In this document: in pieces, positions 5,390 to 7,608 of the stretch
Layout of the letters: every line of letters begins with the position of its first letter
How positions within the stretch are numbered: position 1 is the first letter of the stretch
Origin: Planctomycetota bacterium
Lineage (GTDB): Bacteria; Planctomycetota; Phycisphaerae; WQYP01
DNA length: 7,608 nt
Assembly (NCBI GenBank): GCA_021852225.1
Contig: JAJZOA010000339.1
Location: forward strand, 1 to 7,608
Reading direction: 5' to 3'
Notes under the pieces: generated by a model
What the model was told of the DNA's origin: nothing
Database searches by the model: none
The model's input: only the letters and a program-made list of their open reading frames with translations
Made by a program: the position numbers and the translations under genes

Positions 5390-5396
5390 TGCCCTG

Positions 5397-6803
5397 ATGA
5401 TGGTAAACGCAGGAAAATTGACGCGCGTTGCCGCGGCATCCGCGGTCCTGATTCTGGCGGGTGGATGCGCGAATTACCACGCAAAACCGCTGCATCCGGC
5501 GGCCTTCGCCAGGCGTTTTTCCCAGCGGAGTCTTACGTCGACGCGGCTTATAAACTATGTAAAAAATGAAAAAATAAAATTGGCCAAACAATTTCCGCGT
5601 CGCTGGAATGCCGCGTCACTGGTCTGCGCGGGCTGGTATTACAGCCCGGTGTTGCGCGTGCAACGGGCGCGGCTTGCGGTGGATCGCGCAAATATGGTAA
5701 CGGCTGCGGAATCGCCGAATCCCTCCGTCGCGCTTTCACCAACCTATGCGGCAAAAGCAGGCCCGGGTATTTCGCCGTGGATTCTTGGTTTTAATTTTGA
5801 TATTCCCATTGAAACCGCCGGACGACGTGAAGACCGCATGGTGCAGGCCAAGGCCCTGACTCTGGCCGGCCGCTATGATCTGGGACAAATTGCCTGGAAC
5901 TTGCGGAAGCAAATCCGGGTGGCGATTATCAATTATCTTTTTGCGCGCAAAAAAGTCGGAATTCTCGCCCAACAGGCTTACACGACGGAATTGATTCAGA
6001 GTCTCGTTAAATCACGTTTTAAAGCCGGTGATATTTCCCGCCCGGTTTATGCCGCTTCCAAGATTCAGGCCCGGCAAGCCGCTTTGGCACTGGTGGCGGC
6101 CAAGGGCCTGTTGCGCCAGCGGCGAATTCAACTGGCTGGAGCCATGTCATTGCCGGCGGCCGCATTGGATGACGTGCGATTGTCTGTTTCCGGTCTGCTG
6201 AAGCTTCAACCGATGGGTGCGGCGGCCATGAAGCGGTTAACCCGCGACGCCCTGTTAAACCGCATGGATATTCAATCGCTGTTGGCGCAATATCGCGCGG
6301 CCGCGGCGGCATTGAAACTGCAAATCGCCCGGCAATATCCGAATATTCATCTGGGACCCGGTTACAGTTTCAATCAGGGAGCCAATGAATTCACGCTCGG
6401 CTTTTCCATGACACTGCCGATTTTTAATCAGAATCAGGGTGCCATCGGGGCCGCGGAGGCCCGGCGGCGGATCATTGCCGCGGAACTGGATCAAAAGCAA
6501 ACCATGGTGATGACGCATATCCGCACAGCGTTGTCGCAATACCAGTCCGCACGGCAGCAATGGCGGGCCGCACGCGCAATGGAACGCCGGTCGCGCCGGC
6601 AGGCGCGGGTGGCGCGCCAGGTGTATAAGGCGGGCGCGGAAAGCCACCTGGCTTTGGCCGAGGCGATTTTCCTCCGCAATACCTTTGTGCAAACCGCACT
6701 TCAAGCGCGATTCCAGGCGATAGCGGCACAGGAAAATCTGCAGGATATATTGGAAATGCCGCTGGCCCCTGCGCCGGCCAATCCGAAAGGAAATCACCCA
6801 TGA
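5397..6803 (+). CDS. TolC/CusC-family outer membrane efflux protein
   Basis: The outer-membrane channel of a tripartite efflux pump. The 468-residue protein starts with a signal peptide (K7, R10, then VAAASAVLILAGG) and a probable lipobox LAGGC with Cys24 as lipid site; Ala at -3 is less usual than Leu. Two outer-membrane-efflux-protein repeats follow: repeat 1 about 85-250, with SPNP (106-109) and RFKAGDIS (207-214), and repeat 2 about 285-450, with LPIFNQNQG (340-348), the hallmark turn before the second long helical hairpin, and YKAGAES (410-416). This is the layout of CusC/CzcC-type channels. Length is normal. ATG codons at 5397 and 5400 are both usable; the first is favoured by the 7-nt distance from a -10 box. 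The stop overlaps the next start as ATGA (6800-6803), so the two genes are translationally coupled. The family is secure; the heavy-metal assignment is an inference, and the transported substrate cannot be read from the sequence. Confidence 0.88.
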   Translation: MMVNAGKLTRVAAASAVLILAGGCANYHAKPLHPAAFARRFSQRSLTSTRLINYVKNEKIKLAKQFPRRWNAASLVCAGWYYSPVLRVQRARLAVDRANMVTAAESPNPSVALSPTYAAKAGPGISPWILGFNFDIPIETAGRREDRMVQAKALTLAGRYDLGQIAWNLRKQIRVAIINYLFARKKVGILAQQAYTTELIQSLVKSRFKAGDISRPVYAASKIQARQAALALVAAKGLLRQRRIQLAGAMSLPAAALDDVRLSVSGLLKLQPMGAAAMKRLTRDALLNRMDIQSLLAQYRAAAAALKLQIARQYPNIHLGPGYSFNQGANEFTLGFSMTLPIFNQNQGAIGAAEARRRIIAAELDQKQTMVMTHIRTALSQYQSARQQWRAARAMERRSRRQARVARQVYKAGAESHLALAEAIFLRNTFVQTALQARFQAIAAQENLQDILEMPLAPAPANPKGNHP

Positions 6804-7600
6804 GAATTGCCCAGAATAAAGGCGCGGCCGGGCAATCAGCCGCACTTGTGTGGACCGGCTTTTTGGTTTTTGCGCTGCTGTCCGGCACCGGACCGGTTAT
6901 GGCCGCGCCGGCCCTCCCGCGGGCAGTTCCCAATTTTTCGGTGATTCATTTAAACAAGGCGCAGATAAAATCTTTGAATATTCAAACCGTGCGGCTGAAA
7001 TCCGGATATGTCCGTTCCACACTTCGCCTTTATGGTGAAATTAAGTCAAATCCTGATGGAATTTTTACTTTGTCTTCACCCTTGGCGGGGGTGGTTTTAG
7101 CGATGCCGGGCAAGCGCTGGCCGCAAACCGGTGACCGGGTAATTCAGGGCACCAGTGTTGCGGGCATCAGGCCGGTTGTTTCCACCACGCTGCAAATTAC
7201 GCTGGCCCTGGAATTGACCAAAGTCAAGGCTGATCTTGCCGCGGCGCGCGTTGCGGAATTAACCGCCGCCGCCGCGTACCGGCGGGTAAAATCACTCTAC
7301 GCCCAGAACGAGGCGGTTTCGTTGCGGCGTGTGCAGACGGCGCACGCCGCTTTTGCTACAGCGCAGGGGCGGGTGCGGGCCGATGTGCGCACCATTTCCG
7401 CCATTTCGCGTCAGCTTAAATCCAAAACCGGCGGCTTCTTGCCACTGCCTCTTTATCAAACTGGAACCATTACTGAAGTTCTGGCGCATCCCGGACAGGC
7501 GGTCGCCGCCGATCAACCACTTTTGCGAGTGGAAGACTTCCACAGACTTCTGGCCGCTGTGGCGCTGCCGGCATCTGAATCCGGCGCCTTGTTTAAATGA
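6800..7600 (+). CDS. CusB/CzcB-like membrane fusion protein, C-terminally short
   Basis: The periplasmic adaptor joining an RND pump to the TolC-like channel. The 266 residues show a signal peptide (hydrophobic 14-31, likely cleavage after VMA near residue 35), a beta strand region with LNIQTVRLKSGYVRSTLRLYGEI (about 58-81), the first half of the lipoyl domain (SSPLAGVVLAMPGK, 92-105), an alpha-helical hairpin (about 130-207) and the second lipoyl half (LYQTGTITEVLAHPGQAV, about 218-235). It enters the beta-barrel domain at RVEDFHRLLAAVALPA and then stops at residue 266. Family members usually run to about 350-500 residues, so most of the beta-barrel and the whole membrane-proximal domain are missing. 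The start is an ATGA overlap with the upstream gene. The stop TGA is also in an ATGA that could start another gene at 7597. It may be a truncated copy, a sequencing frameshift, or a real short adaptor. Confidence 0.8.
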   Translation: MRIAQNKGAAGQSAALVWTGFLVFALLSGTGPVMAAPALPRAVPNFSVIHLNKAQIKSLNIQTVRLKSGYVRSTLRLYGEIKSNPDGIFTLSSPLAGVVLAMPGKRWPQTGDRVIQGTSVAGIRPVVSTTLQITLALELTKVKADLAAARVAELTAAAAYRRVKSLYAQNEAVSLRRVQTAHAAFATAQGRVRADVRTISAISRQLKSKTGGFLPLPLYQTGTITEVLAHPGQAVAADQPLLRVEDFHRLLAAVALPASESGALFK

Positions 7601-7608
7601 ATCACCGA
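7597..7608 (+). CDS. possible start of the next efflux gene (cut by window end)
   Basis: ATG at 7597 overlaps the preceding TGA as ATGA, the same arrangement as at 6800-6803. The frame directly before it is closed by TAA (7594-7596), so a gene in this frame would have to start here or later. Only four codons (MNHR) are visible. By context it could be the inner-membrane RND pump, which usually follows the adaptor, or the missing C-terminal part of the adaptor. No clear ribosome site precedes it. Confidence 0.3.

Overview
This window looks like chromosomal DNA from a Gram-negative-type bacterium, most plausibly a planctomycete of the Phycisphaerae kind. That placement is an inference from gene character: a long cytoplasmic TPR protein, a PEGA-domain lipoprotein ending in a Trp/Tyr-rich segment, and tRNA genes without an encoded CCA. 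No marker gene fixes it. The DNA is GC-rich with AT-richer islands at promoters.

Layout, left to right. Positions 1-257 carry no convincing gene. They hold an odd homopolymer inverted repeat and three GGGGACA motifs that look like remains of a REP-like or transposon-end sequence. On the minus strand lie tRNA-Gly(CCC) (258-329) with its own good promoter, and hflX (469-1860), a ribosome-associated GTPase starting at TTG. A 187-bp divergent region (1861-2047) separates hflX from a plus-strand PEGA-domain lipoprotein gene (2048-2533). That region holds two outward promoters, a perfect 19-nt odd palindrome over the lipoprotein -35 box, and a second 6-bp hairpin. Then come a nested inverted-repeat region (2577-2668) that could be a structured RNA, tRNA-Cys(GCA) (2746-2819), a 26-codon upstream ORF (2937-3017), a 468-residue TPR protein (3060-4466), thymidylate kinase tmk (4650-5330), and an efflux operon: a TolC/CusC-like outer-membrane factor (5397-6803) overlapping by ATGA a CusB/CzcB-like membrane fusion protein (6800-7600).

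How the genes work together. hflX, tmk and the tRNAs are housekeeping genes and share no pathway beyond nucleotide and translation metabolism. The last two genes form two parts of a tripartite envelope efflux pump. The inner-membrane RND pump is not in the window and would be expected just to the right. The membrane fusion protein stops early, partway through its beta-barrel domain, at an ATGA that could also start the next gene.

Most unusual points. At three places (2048, 2937, 5397) a -10-like hexamer ends exactly 7 nt before an ATG with no Shine-Dalgarno sequence, which suggests leaderless transcription. There is also the palindrome on the lipoprotein promoter, the in-frame upstream ORF before the TPR gene, and the early stop in the membrane fusion protein. 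I did not find a CRISPR array, a recognisable defence system, a riboswitch or an intact mobile element.
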